In this document: in pieces, positions 30,750 to 39,557 of the stretch
Position numbering within the stretch: the stretch's first letter is position 1
How the letters are laid out: every line of letters starts with the position of its first letter
From: a virus
Virus record (IMG/VR): IMGVR_UViG_3300043444_000155
Span: 1-42,838 of that record
Direction: 5' to 3' (one strand)
Length of the DNA stretch: 42,838 bases
Made by a program: the position numbers and the translations under genes
Notes under the pieces: model-generated
Seen by the model: the letters and a program-made list of their open reading frames with translations, nothing else
The model's database searches: none
What the model was told of the DNA's origin: nothing

Positions 30750-33352
30750 TACTTCACGTCCTTTCCAAGCACCAAGCCCGTCCAGGTTGAGCCCGCGTCG
30801 TAAGTAAAGAAGCCCAGCACATCGCGGCCAGAGCTTGTCAGTGTCGGAGCTGTACCGCCGGCCCACTTCACGTTTGACCACCAGTTGACTGTCGCGCTGC
30901 CGCCGTTCGTTAGGTCAAGGATGAAGCTGGCCGCAGTGCCAGTCGTTGGCGTGTTTGACACAGTGAATGTCGTCGTGCCGCTGATCGTCTTGCTGAAGTA
31001 GTTGGCCGTCGCCAGGTCAATCGCGCTGGCGCTGATCGTTGCCTTCAATTCCTGCAAAGCACCACCAGTCAAACGCGTCTCGCCCTTGTGGGTGATACGA
31101 AGGCGCTCGGCTGGGCCAGAGCCACCGTCCGCTGTAGTACCAAACACCAGGTCAGTAGGCATGTCGTTAGTGCCAGGCGTCGCGCTCACCAGCGCATTGA
31201 TAAACGCGCCCTGCAAATACTGCGTGCCATCAAATCCGCGGAACACTAGGTTGCCCATCACGTCGCCGCTTTGGACAATCGCGCCGCTGCGGTTCTTCTC
31301 AAGCACAACATAAGACGCATTGCCGTCTGCGGTGGTGTTCCGCTGCACCAGCTGCGGGTAGTAGCCGCTGTTGGAAACCAGCGCGATGCCAGCTGACGTC
31401 ACGTTGTCCGGTGTAGTTGTTCCGATGCCCAAGACACCAGTCGAGCTCACCACCAGGGGCGTCGCGTCGGATGCCACGTCTTCGATGTAGAGCGCGTTGC
31501 CAGAGCCCACTTGCGTGATGCTTAACGCATCGCTTGATGTGTTAACGCTAATGATCTGGTTGGCCGTGAATGTGTTGGTCGCGCCAAGTTGTGCGTAACC
31601 AGACGCAGGCAAGTAAGCCGTTATCCAAGCCGCGCCGTCATAGACGCGCATCTCATTCGATGTCGAATTCCAGTACAGGTTGCCCTCTACCAACGCGCCG
31701 CCAGAGTTGTTGACTGTTGGGTCTGAAGACTTGCTGCCAAGGTACTGGTTGTTGAACGTGGTGTATGAGCTCGCGGCAGAAGTCGCAGAGCCAGCTGCAG
31801 CCGTTGCGCTACCAGACGCGCTAGAGGCAGACGCTGCCGCGGCAGAGGCAGAGGACGCCGCAGCAGCTGCGGACGCAGCAGCCGTGGTCGTTGAACCAAA
31901 GATTGTGTCGATGTAGTTCTTGGTCGCTGCGTCTTGAGCCAATGTGGGATCGCCGAGGCCGGTGATCTTGTTTGTGCCCATCGCGATCGCGCCCGACATC
32001 GTGCCGCCAGTCAGGTTCAGCTTGAGCGCCAAAGCGGCGTCAACCTGGGCCTGTGTGTAGGCGTCAGTGATGCCAAAGCCGGCCAAGGTCGTTGGGTTTG
32101 TGCCAGCAGTCACGCGGCCATACGCGTCAACAGTCACCGACTTGTAGGTCGATGCAGTCACGCCAGTCGTGGCCAGGTCGATGTCGTCAGTGCCGACAAC
32201 GATGCGAGACGCGGACGCTGTGCCGACGTTGATTGTGTTGCCAGACTTGAACAGACCAGCGCCAGCAGTGATCTGGCCAGCGCCTGAGAACTGCTCCCAG
32301 GTGACAGCTGTGACGCCCAATGTCCCACCTGCTGGGGATGTGCAGACCCAGCCAGAGTTGTCGTTGACTGTGCCTTCTTCTACAAACGTGAAAGCGCCTA
32401 CCAGCTCTGCCCAAGTGTCAGCGTCAGTTGAACGCGACCAGGAGCCTGCAGCCACGACATAGATGCCGTTCTCAGCTGCGCTTGACTGGTTCTTAACCAG
32501 GACGCGTTCGCCTGCGATCACGGCCACGCCGTCGATCGTCTGAGTGCCCGACAGCGTGATGTTGGCCGTTGTGCCAACGCGGCAGGAGCCCTTGACATCG
32601 AGGCCCTGGGCGACGCTGTCAACGTAGGCCTTTGTGGCCGCGTCCTGGTCAGCCGTTGGAGTGGCCAGGCCCGTGATCTTGCTGGAGCCCATTGCAATGG
32701 CCCCAGACATCGTGCCGCCCGTCAGTGCCAGGCGAAGCGCGTCTTGCGAGTCAACGTAGGCCTTGTTGGCTGCGTCGGTGGGGTTTGTAGGAGTGCTCAA
32801 GCCGGTGATGGTCGCGGAGCTGCCGGCAGTCATGTCCAGCGCTCCAGTGACAACCAGGTCGTTGAACGTCGAAGTGCCAGAGCCAGCCGTCACGTTGCCG
32901 GTGACGTTGCCAGTAACTCCACCCGTTGCGGTGATCGCACCAGTCACGGCCAAAGTTGAGGCCAAGGTAGCCGCGCCGCCTACAGAGAACGTGCCAGCCA
33001 CTGAGGCGTTACCGGCAGCAGTCAGAGCCTTGCCAAAGGGAATCGTCAGGCCGACAGTCGAGAACTGAGCGGTGTTGACGCCTAGGACAGACATCCAAAC
33101 TGAGCCTGAGCCTGAGCGATACAGGCCGGTGTTGGTTTCGTTCAAGAACGAAAGGCCAGGCGCGCTCACAGCACCATCAGCAATGCGGAAAGGCGCTAGC
33201 ATTCCACCAGCGCCCGTGCGAGACAGGGAGTTGGTTAGCGCGTCAGCCACGTCCTCCAGCGTCGTGTTGGCCCATTCGGCTTCGATTACGTCACCAGGAG
33301 TGACGGGGTTGCCGCCTGGCAGCGTGTAAATTCCTGATGCGTTGCGTGGCAT
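30749..33352 (-). CDS. Tail fibre with repeated collar units
   Basis: An 867-residue protein. The N-terminus (MPRNASGIYTLPGGNPVTPG, EAEWANTTLEDVADAL) is the virion-attachment type. Three related units with MSGAIAMGSSKITGL and TKAYVDS repeats follow, then an Ala/Ser-rich coil (AAASAAAAASSASAAA) and beta-helical segments with GSGPAERLRITHKGETRL. A C-terminal lectin-like region ends it. It forms the shaft that carries or accompanies the distal fibre downstream. Confidence 0.8.
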   Translation of the reverse strand: MPRNASGIYTLPGGNPVTPGDVIEAEWANTTLEDVADALTNSLSRTGAGGMLAPFRIADGAVSAPGLSFLNETNTGLYRSGSGSVWMSVLGVNTAQFSTVGLTIPFGKALTAAGNASVAGTFSVGGAATLASTLAVTGAITATGGVTGNVTGNVTAGSGTSTFNDLVVTGALDMTAGSSATITGLSTPTNPTDAANKAYVDSQDALRLALTGGTMSGAIAMGSSKITGLATPTADQDAATKAYVDSVAQGLDVKGSCRVGTTANITLSGTQTIDGVAVIAGERVLVKNQSSAAENGIYVVAAGSWSRSTDADTWAELVGAFTFVEEGTVNDNSGWVCTSPAGGTLGVTAVTWEQFSGAGQITAGAGLFKSGNTINVGTASASRIVVGTDDIDLATTGVTASTYKSVTVDAYGRVTAGTNPTTLAGFGITDAYTQAQVDAALALKLNLTGGTMSGAIAMGTNKITGLGDPTLAQDAATKNYIDTIFGSTTTAAASAAAAASSASAAAASASSASGSATAAAGSATSAASSYTTFNNQYLGSKSSDPTVNNSGGALVEGNLYWNSTSNEMRVYDGAAWITAYLPASGYAQLGATNTFTANQIISVNTSSDALSITQVGSGNALYIEDVASDATPLVVSSTGVLGIGTTTPDNVTSAGIALVSNSGYYPQLVQRNTTADGNASYVVLEKNRSGAIVQSGDVMGNLVFRGFDGTQYLQGAFINALVSATPGTNDMPTDLVFGTTADGGSGPAERLRITHKGETRLTGGALQELKATISASAIDLATANYFSKTISGTTTFTVSNTPTTGTAASFILDLTNGGSATVNWWSNVKWAGGTAPTLTSSGRDVLGFFTYDAGSTWTGLVLGKDVK

Positions 33353-33364
33353 GTCTTGCTCCTA

Positions 33365-35227
33365 TTACTGTGTATCCATCTGAATCGCTGTCTGAGCTGC
33401 GTATGGACGCAAAATCTCGACAAGCGTTTTGGGGTCCTTAGCCGCCATTATCCTTGCTGCCGTCTTGGGGTCTGTCAGAGCTCGAGCGAGCAGCTGCTCA
33501 GTCTGGCTCTGTGTCATTTTGAATGGGAAACCCATCACGCCAGCGGCCAGTCTGCCCACCATGGAGTCAGCTGCGGACTGCGGGATTCCCAGCGGGCCCA
33601 AGAATTGACGCACCACGTTCTGCGCGCCCAGGTACTGAGCTGTCGGTGAACCTGGCACTCTGGCGAGCTCCTGAGCACCGGCGTAGCGCGCCATGTCCTG
33701 GCCGATGCCGTTGATCTGGGCCATCTGTGCAGGGTCCATGACGCCTTCCATCGTCGCGCTTTTGAGGCCGGTAGCTGTGCGAGCAGTCTTGTCCGCGTTG
33801 CGCAGTGCGTTCGCATAGCTGCTTGCGTTGACGCGAGCGAGCGAGTCGTTGCTGAAATCTGTCAGCGCGGGCAATGCCGTGTCGCGTAGCTTTTGGCCGA
33901 TGGCCATTTGATTGATCGGACGCGACATCGCCGCAAAGGTGCGGCGGGCCTCACCATGCATCGGTGACGCCATGTCCAGGTAGGCCAGGAGCTTGTCTTG
34001 CGTATCCTTGAGCGCCCCGGCCAATTCCGCGTTGCCGGACGTTTTGGCCGCTCCGATCTGGCCATCAAGAGCTTTCTTAACGAATTGCAAGCCTTCAACG
34101 CTGCCAGCGGGATCGTCAATCTTGATGCCTTTTTCACGCGCCAGCTGACGCGCTTCGCTCATGGCGCGCTGCACTGAAGGCCGCTGCATGAGGTCTTTCA
34201 TCAACACGTTGGCCTCACGCGTGGGAGCTAGACCAGCAGCTCGAGCCTGGCCATAGAGGTCGTCAGCGGCCGTGTTACGGGCAGCGGTGAAGAAATCCAT
34301 GCGGCCATCGTTACCGGCCAGGTCATCGAGCACGCCCTTGTAGCCGGCGAACTGACGGCCACGGGATTCAGCCAAGGCAGACGCCACGTCGGACGAGCTC
34401 GCGGCCGCGCCACGTTGCAGCTGAGCAATGCCTGGGTCCATGGTGGCCTCGGCCAGCGTGGGTGTCACGCCAGGCACATACTCCACCGGATTGGCTGCAG
34501 CTGCGCGAACCTTGGCAGGATCAGTTGCAAAGCGATCCAGCGTGCGCCTCAGGATGCGCTCGCGCCCACCTTGCCACAGAGGCTCTAGCGTGGCCTTGGC
34601 GCCGCCATAAGCAGCCGATAGCACCCTACCCCCTACCTCGCCTGCTGTGCCCGCCAGAGCGCCCGTTGTGGCACCCCCAGACATGTCCTCTGGGGTTGTT
34701 ATGGCACCAATGACTCCACCGGACCCGGCTGCACCGACATAAGGTGCCGCACCCCTGAAAGCGCCGGCAGCTCGAGGAAGCACGCGAGCGCCCGCCTGCA
34801 CGCCCTTGGTGATCGCTTGGGCGCCCTTTACGCCAGGCACAAACGTCAGCGCGGCGTCAGTAAGGCCCTTGCCCCACGCGCCTGCGCTGGTGTCCATCAA
34901 AGGCTTGTCCAGGGCCTCGTCAGCCTTGGCAGCAGCCTCGTCGTAACCGCCAATGCCGATCATGTTGCCCACTCGTTTTACTGAGCGGCCAATGTCGGTG
35001 AATGCCTTGCCGGCACCTGCCGCGAGCTTCTCGGTGGTGGACATGGAATTGACCAGGTCCTTTTGCAACCGATCGCGCTCGGTGTCGTAGTCGATGTTGT
35101 TGTAAAAGCGGCTGGGAGGAATGTCGCTGTAATACTTCCTGCGCAATGCAATCAGCAACTGGTCGTCGTTCAAGTCTCCGTACATTGGAAACTTCTCGCG
35201 AATCTCGGAGACTTTGATTTTGTCCAC
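33365..35227 (-). CDS. Internal virion / DNA ejection protein candidate
   Basis: A 620-residue protein. The N-terminus (VSEIREKFPMYGDLNDDQLL, then ALRRKYYSDIPPSRFY) is the motif found in podovirus ejection proteins. A Gly/Ala-rich region at residues 125-215 (AGSGGVIGAITTPED, GALAGTAGEVGGR) could insert in membranes, and the rest is helical. Length and place after the minor tail genes match the large ejection proteins. No enzymatic motif seen. Confidence 0.6.
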   Translation of the reverse strand: MDKIKVSEIREKFPMYGDLNDDQLLIALRRKYYSDIPPSRFYNNIDYDTERDRLQKDLVNSMSTTEKLAAGAGKAFTDIGRSVKRVGNMIGIGGYDEAAAKADEALDKPLMDTSAGAWGKGLTDAALTFVPGVKGAQAITKGVQAGARVLPRAAGAFRGAAPYVGAAGSGGVIGAITTPEDMSGGATTGALAGTAGEVGGRVLSAAYGGAKATLEPLWQGGRERILRRTLDRFATDPAKVRAAAANPVEYVPGVTPTLAEATMDPGIAQLQRGAAASSSDVASALAESRGRQFAGYKGVLDDLAGNDGRMDFFTAARNTAADDLYGQARAAGLAPTREANVLMKDLMQRPSVQRAMSEARQLAREKGIKIDDPAGSVEGLQFVKKALDGQIGAAKTSGNAELAGALKDTQDKLLAYLDMASPMHGEARRTFAAMSRPINQMAIGQKLRDTALPALTDFSNDSLARVNASSYANALRNADKTARTATGLKSATMEGVMDPAQMAQINGIGQDMARYAGAQELARVPGSPTAQYLGAQNVVRQFLGPLGIPQSAADSMVGRLAAGVMGFPFKMTQSQTEQLLARALTDPKTAARIMAAKDPKTLVEILRPYAAQTAIQMDTQ

Positions 35228-35229
35228 GA

Positions 35230-36429
35230 TTACCTCCGCAGATTCAATGGATCATTGTTAGCAGCAGGCGCTCCACCAGGTCCGTTCTGAGGCAACGCAC
35301 GGCCAGCGCGGGATTGCAGCGCCTTCATGTAAACGTCGTAGCTGGCAGTCTTTTGCGCGACTTGGCCAGGCTTGTCACCAAGCTGTGGCACCAGCTCACG
35401 CACCTTTTCATTTGCCTCATACATGTTCATGCCGGCACCAGTGGCAGCACGCAAAAGTGCCTCAGACATTGATCTGGAAGCCTGAACAAATTGCTGGCGA
35501 TCGTCGGGGCGCAAGTAGTTTGCGAAGTCCTCGCCCACGCCTGGAATGAAGCCAGCAGCTCGCTCGCCTACCGTTGGATAGGCGGCCGCGGAGTTGTTTT
35601 TGATAACTCTTTCCATGTTTCGGCGGGCGTTGTCAGCCTGGAAGAACCAGCCTGCTGCCTTGCGCTCATCCTCGGAAGGCTGTGCGCTGCTAGCTTTGGG
35701 CGCCACAGCTCCCTGGTAAGGGATTGCCTGGCCACCGTCGTCATAGGTGAACAGTTGGCCGTTCTTCTGTCTAAACACCGGCTCGTTGTTGGGACCGGAG
35801 CCGATCTGTTGAGCCACGCCCGTGCCCAGGCCGCCACCGCCGCCGGTGGCAATCATGCGTTGCGTGTTGGCGTTCATCAGGCGGATTTCGTTGACCACCG
35901 CGTCTTGCGAGGCCTGATAACGAGCGCGCTCTTGTGCGGTTTGCGCCGTCTCTGCCATCTGCTGGTAGGCACGGGCCTGCTGCATAAGAAACTCAGCCTT
36001 GCGGTTTTGGCCGACTTCGGGGTCCTTGATGTACTTACCGTCAGACGTGATCATGCCGCTGCCCATCTTCATGGGTTCAGTGGCCGCGGACGCCTTCTTA
36101 AGCAGCTGCTGCTGCATAGGTGCAAAGCTCTCGCCGGCAAACTGAGCAGCCATCGCGGCAAGCATGGAGCGATCGGCCTGCTCACCGCGCTGTTTAGCAA
36201 ACGCCTGAAACTCGCTCATGTCGGGCTCTTGGTCGTAGAGCTCGGCACCTTGTTGATACAGTTGTGCGGCTCGGCCGCGCAGTGCTTCGATTGAGTTGGG
36301 CAGCATCGTGCGCGGTGCTGTCACGTTGCTAGACAACGTGTCACCAGCGGACGTGATGCGCGCTTTGGCTTTTTTGAGGAGTCCGTAGGACGGTTGCTCC
36401 TCTTCGGGGTTGAAGAGGCTGTAATCCAT
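35230..36429 (-). CDS. Ejection-module helical protein
   Basis: A 399-residue, Gln/Ala-rich, largely helical protein: MDYSLFNPEEEQPSYGLLKK, AQLYQQGAELYDQEPDMSEF, MQQARAYQQMAETAQTAQER and a C-terminal NGPGGAPAANNDPLNLRR. Its place between the ejection candidate and a small helical protein suggests another component packaged inside the head. Starts 2 nt after the previous stop. Confidence 0.6.
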   Translation of the reverse strand: MDYSLFNPEEEQPSYGLLKKAKARITSAGDTLSSNVTAPRTMLPNSIEALRGRAAQLYQQGAELYDQEPDMSEFQAFAKQRGEQADRSMLAAMAAQFAGESFAPMQQQLLKKASAATEPMKMGSGMITSDGKYIKDPEVGQNRKAEFLMQQARAYQQMAETAQTAQERARYQASQDAVVNEIRLMNANTQRMIATGGGGGLGTGVAQQIGSGPNNEPVFRQKNGQLFTYDDGGQAIPYQGAVAPKASSAQPSEDERKAAGWFFQADNARRNMERVIKNNSAAAYPTVGERAAGFIPGVGEDFANYLRPDDRQQFVQASRSMSEALLRAATGAGMNMYEANEKVRELVPQLGDKPGQVAQKTASYDVYMKALQSRAGRALPQNGPGGAPAANNDPLNLRR

Positions 36430-36431
36430 GA

Positions 36432-36809
36432 TCAGTACCCCGAGTTAGGCATAGGGAAGTTGTAATCACCCGTGTCCATAGAGCCGTCACCGGTCAGGCC
36501 CATTTGCTTGCGGCGCAGGCGCTCGCGCATTTGCTGCAAAGCCATTGCCTGGTTGGAATTCATGTCGCGCAACTTGGAGTCCACGCCCTTCTGCTGCTGT
36601 CCCGCCAGGTAGCCTTGGCCCATCTGAGCGATTGCCTGACCGATGCCAGGCGCTACATAGTGGTTGCCCACCATCTGGCCTTGCAGCGGCGCCATAGCGT
36701 TGCCGCGCAATGCATCGACCATGGCCTGCTTCTTCTTGAGCTCGGCTTCCTCAGGACGCATTTGGCCCATTTGGACCAGGTACTCAAACATCATTTCGTC
36801 ATTCATCAC
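36432..36809 (-). CDS. Small helical protein of the ejection module
   Basis: A 125-residue protein beginning MMNDEMMFEYLVQMGQMRP, with a Lys/Gln-rich helix (EAELKKKQAMVDALRG) and RERLRRKQMGLTG. Start at 36809 overlaps the S74 gene stop (ATGATG). Composition is like small ejection proteins. No certain function. Confidence 0.6.
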   Translation of the reverse strand: MMNDEMMFEYLVQMGQMRPEEAELKKKQAMVDALRGNAMAPLQGQMVGNHYVAPGIGQAIAQMGQGYLAGQQQKGVDSKLRDMNSNQAMALQQMRERLRRKQMGLTGDGSMDTGDYNFPMPNSGY

Positions 36810-38095
36810 AGGCCTCCGTAATTCACCATCAAATAACCGTTGGCGTGACGCTTGACTAGGTCAGGACGTACAGCCTCTACTTCTTGCGCAATCACACCGC
36901 GTTGCGACATTCCCATCATTGTGTAGTCGTAAATGCCCACGCCAATCGCGTGAGTGCCAACCCGCTTGATGTTGGTCTTTAAGCGACGGTCAGAGAACAG
37001 GAACGCGGAGCCCAGCTGAGCACCGGCGCTGAGCAAGTTGCCAGAGGCTGCGTTCTGAGCGTTGGCCGCGCCCAGGGCTGCGTCGTAGCCCATCTGTGTC
37101 GCGCCCAGGATGTTGGGTGTCTGTGCCTGGCCGGATTGCGAGAACGACGGCATGTTGGGCATTGCCACTTGCTGGCCAGAGAGCAATGCGTTCATCTCGT
37201 TCAACGACATGCCACGGCGCTGCATCTGCTCGGCAATCGCTTGCTGACGCAGTTGGTTCTGTGCGTTGGCGTATTGCTGGTTGAGGCCAAACTGCTGCTG
37301 CATTGCCTGGTTCTGAGCCTGCATGCGTGACTGATCCAGCGCGGACGCCTGGCCCAGTGCCTGGTTCTGGAACTGAGCCGCGCCCAGGTTTTGGTTGAAC
37401 GATTGCTGAGCGGTGCCCATCTGCATGTTGTACAGACGCTGCGCCTCATCACCAGCCGTGTTGAGCGCGTTGTAGCGCTCGGCTGACTGACGCTGCGACA
37501 TGTTGTTGAGCTCGCGGTCGTAACCTTCAGTGCCTGGGCGGAAGCCCATGTTGGAGAGCTTTGTCTCGAGCTGGCGTTGTTGGTAGTCATGCACCGGCTG
37601 CATCTTCTGCATTAGCTGGTTGGCCACCGTGTCACGGTAGCTCGAGTCAAACTGAGGCAGGGGCGCACCAAAGTTAAATGACGAGGTGAGGCCCTTTGAG
37701 TAGTCGCCTACTTCCGTCTGCAAGTCCGATGGCTTGTTAGCCGATGTCATTTGCGGCATGCCGGAATAGTCGAACGGCATCGCGTATTCAGTTGCCACGC
37801 GATCCATGAAGTTGCTGGCCAGGTTGCTGCGGTCAGCCTGCAAGCCTGTTTGCGCATCAAGCGCGGACTGGAGTGCCGGCGCGAGCGTTGTGTTCTGCGT
37901 CCATGCCGTGACATCCTGACCCGTTGCAGGATCGGTGACAGTTTGGGTGCCCCAGGTCTGCGATCCAAACGGTGTGTTGATCGTTGGCCTGTTGGCGTAG
38001 TTTTGCATGTTCAGGTTCTCTTTCGAGAGCTGACCCTGCAACTGTGTTGCGCCGATGTAATCGGGCGCTGCTGGTGCCGATCCTTTGCTACCCAT
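36806..38095 (-). CDS. Gln-rich tail protein with C-terminal S74 chaperone, haplotype B
   Basis: A complete 429-residue protein. The middle is Gln/Ala-rich. The last 62 residues start with SDRRLKTNIK; S368 and K373 are the S74 dyad, and GVIAQEVEAV follows. That S74 segment is shorter than the roughly 100 residues usual for endosialidase-type chaperones. In haplotype A the 3' end is missing from the window. It overlaps the GNAT-like gene by 8 nt. Confidence 0.8.
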   Translation of the reverse strand: MGSKGSAPAAPDYIGATQLQGQLSKENLNMQNYANRPTINTPFGSQTWGTQTVTDPATGQDVTAWTQNTTLAPALQSALDAQTGLQADRSNLASNFMDRVATEYAMPFDYSGMPQMTSANKPSDLQTEVGDYSKGLTSSFNFGAPLPQFDSSYRDTVANQLMQKMQPVHDYQQRQLETKLSNMGFRPGTEGYDRELNNMSQRQSAERYNALNTAGDEAQRLYNMQMGTAQQSFNQNLGAAQFQNQALGQASALDQSRMQAQNQAMQQQFGLNQQYANAQNQLRQQAIAEQMQRRGMSLNEMNALLSGQQVAMPNMPSFSQSGQAQTPNILGATQMGYDAALGAANAQNAASGNLLSAGAQLGSAFLFSDRRLKTNIKRVGTHAIGVGIYDYTMMGMSQRGVIAQEVEAVRPDLVKRHANGYLMVNYGGL

Positions 38096-38516
38096 GATTC
38101 ACCTCTTCCGTTTCTTTTGTCTTAATCCATCTGCACTCGCTGTACAGCATTTCAAACATCACTGAGTCAACAGTCTGTGCGATCTCTCGATACCCCAAAC
38201 GCTTGACCAAGTTCAATGCTTCATCGTTGTTCTTGTAAATCAGCCCATACACCGCGTCCTTGCCGCACTGAATGAATGGGTACTCAAACGCGTTCTTCAG
38301 TAACTGCCTTGTCAGACTCTGCGGATTATCGAACGCCACATGCATCCAGCACGCTGAGTCTGACCAACAATTAAATCCAACTGCTGCCGCTATTGTCCCA
38401 TCGCTTCGCATGGTGGCCATTGTCCTAAGGTCGCTGCTCCAGGGCAGGCGAGTCTTGCGGTTCATCCATTCCCAGATGACCGGATAGTCTCCCTGCTTGT
38501 CTGTTGCGAGCTGCAT
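38088..38516 (-). CDS. GNAT-like acyltransferase of the tail module, haplotype B
   Basis: A 142-residue protein, MQLATDKQGDYPVIWEWMNR, that matches the protein at 1311-1751 over its whole length except the tail (EVNHG here, KVVSTSST there). Conserved DGTIAAAVGFN, ACWMHVAFD and VKRLGYREIAQTVD support the same GNAT-like assignment. Retention in both haplotypes suggests a useful role. Confidence 0.65.
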   Translation of the reverse strand: MQLATDKQGDYPVIWEWMNRKTRLPWSSDLRTMATMRSDGTIAAAVGFNCWSDSACWMHVAFDNPQSLTRQLLKNAFEYPFIQCGKDAVYGLIYKNNDEALNLVKRLGYREIAQTVDSVMFEMLYSECRWIKTKETEEVNHG

Positions 38517-38519
38517 ACG

Positions 38520-39557
38520 TCAGAACTCCAGCATGCCTAGTGTCTCGTCAAGTGCTGGCTTGCCTACACCAGCGCCACCCCCGCCCTGCGTGGCCATCCA
38601 GGCCTCATACGCCTTCAACTCGTCGGGCGACAGCAGCTCGGGGTAGTCAAACGTCATCGAAGTTGCGCCGGTGTCTTGATCAAGCGCGGGGCCGCTGGAC
38701 TCCAAAGTGACTGAAGCCACCTTAGGCTTTGTCAGTGCCGTGATCTGGTCAGCAGTCAGACCAGACGCAGAGGTGAGCGAACTTGTACCGCTGTCTACGC
38801 CGGCAGCTGAGTTGTCAATCGATCCTGAGCCACCCATGGCTGCCACGATGGCGTCGCGCAAATCACCGGTTCCGCCTGTGGAACCAGTTCCCTCTGTGGT
38901 TACACCAGTGCCCGTAGTGCCCGTGCCGCCATTGCCGCCAGTGCTAGTGCCACCGGTTCCAGCGGTTCCAGTACCACCAGTACCGGTGCCATCCGTGCCA
39001 CCTGTGCCACCTGTGCCGTTACCATCCGTACCGCCATTACCGTTGTCAGTAATGACAGTGCCAACAGGCACAATTGGATCCTCTAAGTCGTCATCGTCAG
39101 TAATGACAGTGCCAACGGGAACATATGGATCATCCAAAACGACGCCATCGTCAAGAATAATGTCGTCGTCAATGATTTCGTCGTCTTCCTCGTCATCAAT
39201 GATTCGCGGCCCCAAGACGATAGGCTCAACAATGCGCGGCGGCCGCGTCTGCGTCTCAGCACCTGGCAGTATCACGTCGCGATTGGTGCGAGACATCGTC
39301 AATCTCGCAGGATTGAACAAGCTACGACGCACCGTGCGAGCGGTGGCAGATTCATGGCTAGGTGGGTTCGCGTATTGCGTCACACCGGCGTTATCTGTAC
39401 CGCTGGCGCGCAACGCGTTGATCAAGGAGCTCGGCGCCAAGCGCGAGTTAGTTGATGGACGTTGCTGGAGATACTTGCCACCGGCAAATAGGTCAGGTGA
39501 CCCCGCAATGAGTTGCAACGTCTCGTCTGGTAAACCGTATTCGTTTTTTCGTGCCAT
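38520..39557 (-). CDS. Thr/Gly-rich variable repeat protein, haplotype B
   Basis: A 345-residue protein from ATG 39557 (MARKNEYGLPDETLQLIAG), in TAATG overlap with the gp10-like gene. N- and C-termini match the haplotype A protein (1755-3077), but the centre is different: an acidic stretch (DDEEDDEIIDDDIILDD), a duplicated DP-VPVGTVITD unit whose DNA repeats at 39045 and 39096, then TGGTGGTDGTG-type repeats. It looks like a swapped stalk between conserved anchors. Confidence 0.75.
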   Translation of the reverse strand: MARKNEYGLPDETLQLIAGSPDLFAGGKYLQQRPSTNSRLAPSSLINALRASGTDNAGVTQYANPPSHESATARTVRRSLFNPARLTMSRTNRDVILPGAETQTRPPRIVEPIVLGPRIIDDEEDDEIIDDDIILDDGVVLDDPYVPVGTVITDDDDLEDPIVPVGTVITDNGNGGTDGNGTGGTGGTDGTGTGGTGTAGTGGTSTGGNGGTGTTGTGVTTEGTGSTGGTGDLRDAIVAAMGGSGSIDNSAAGVDSGTSSLTSASGLTADQITALTKPKVASVTLESSGPALDQDTGATSMTFDYPELLSPDELKAYEAWMATQGGGGAGVGKPALDETLGMLEF

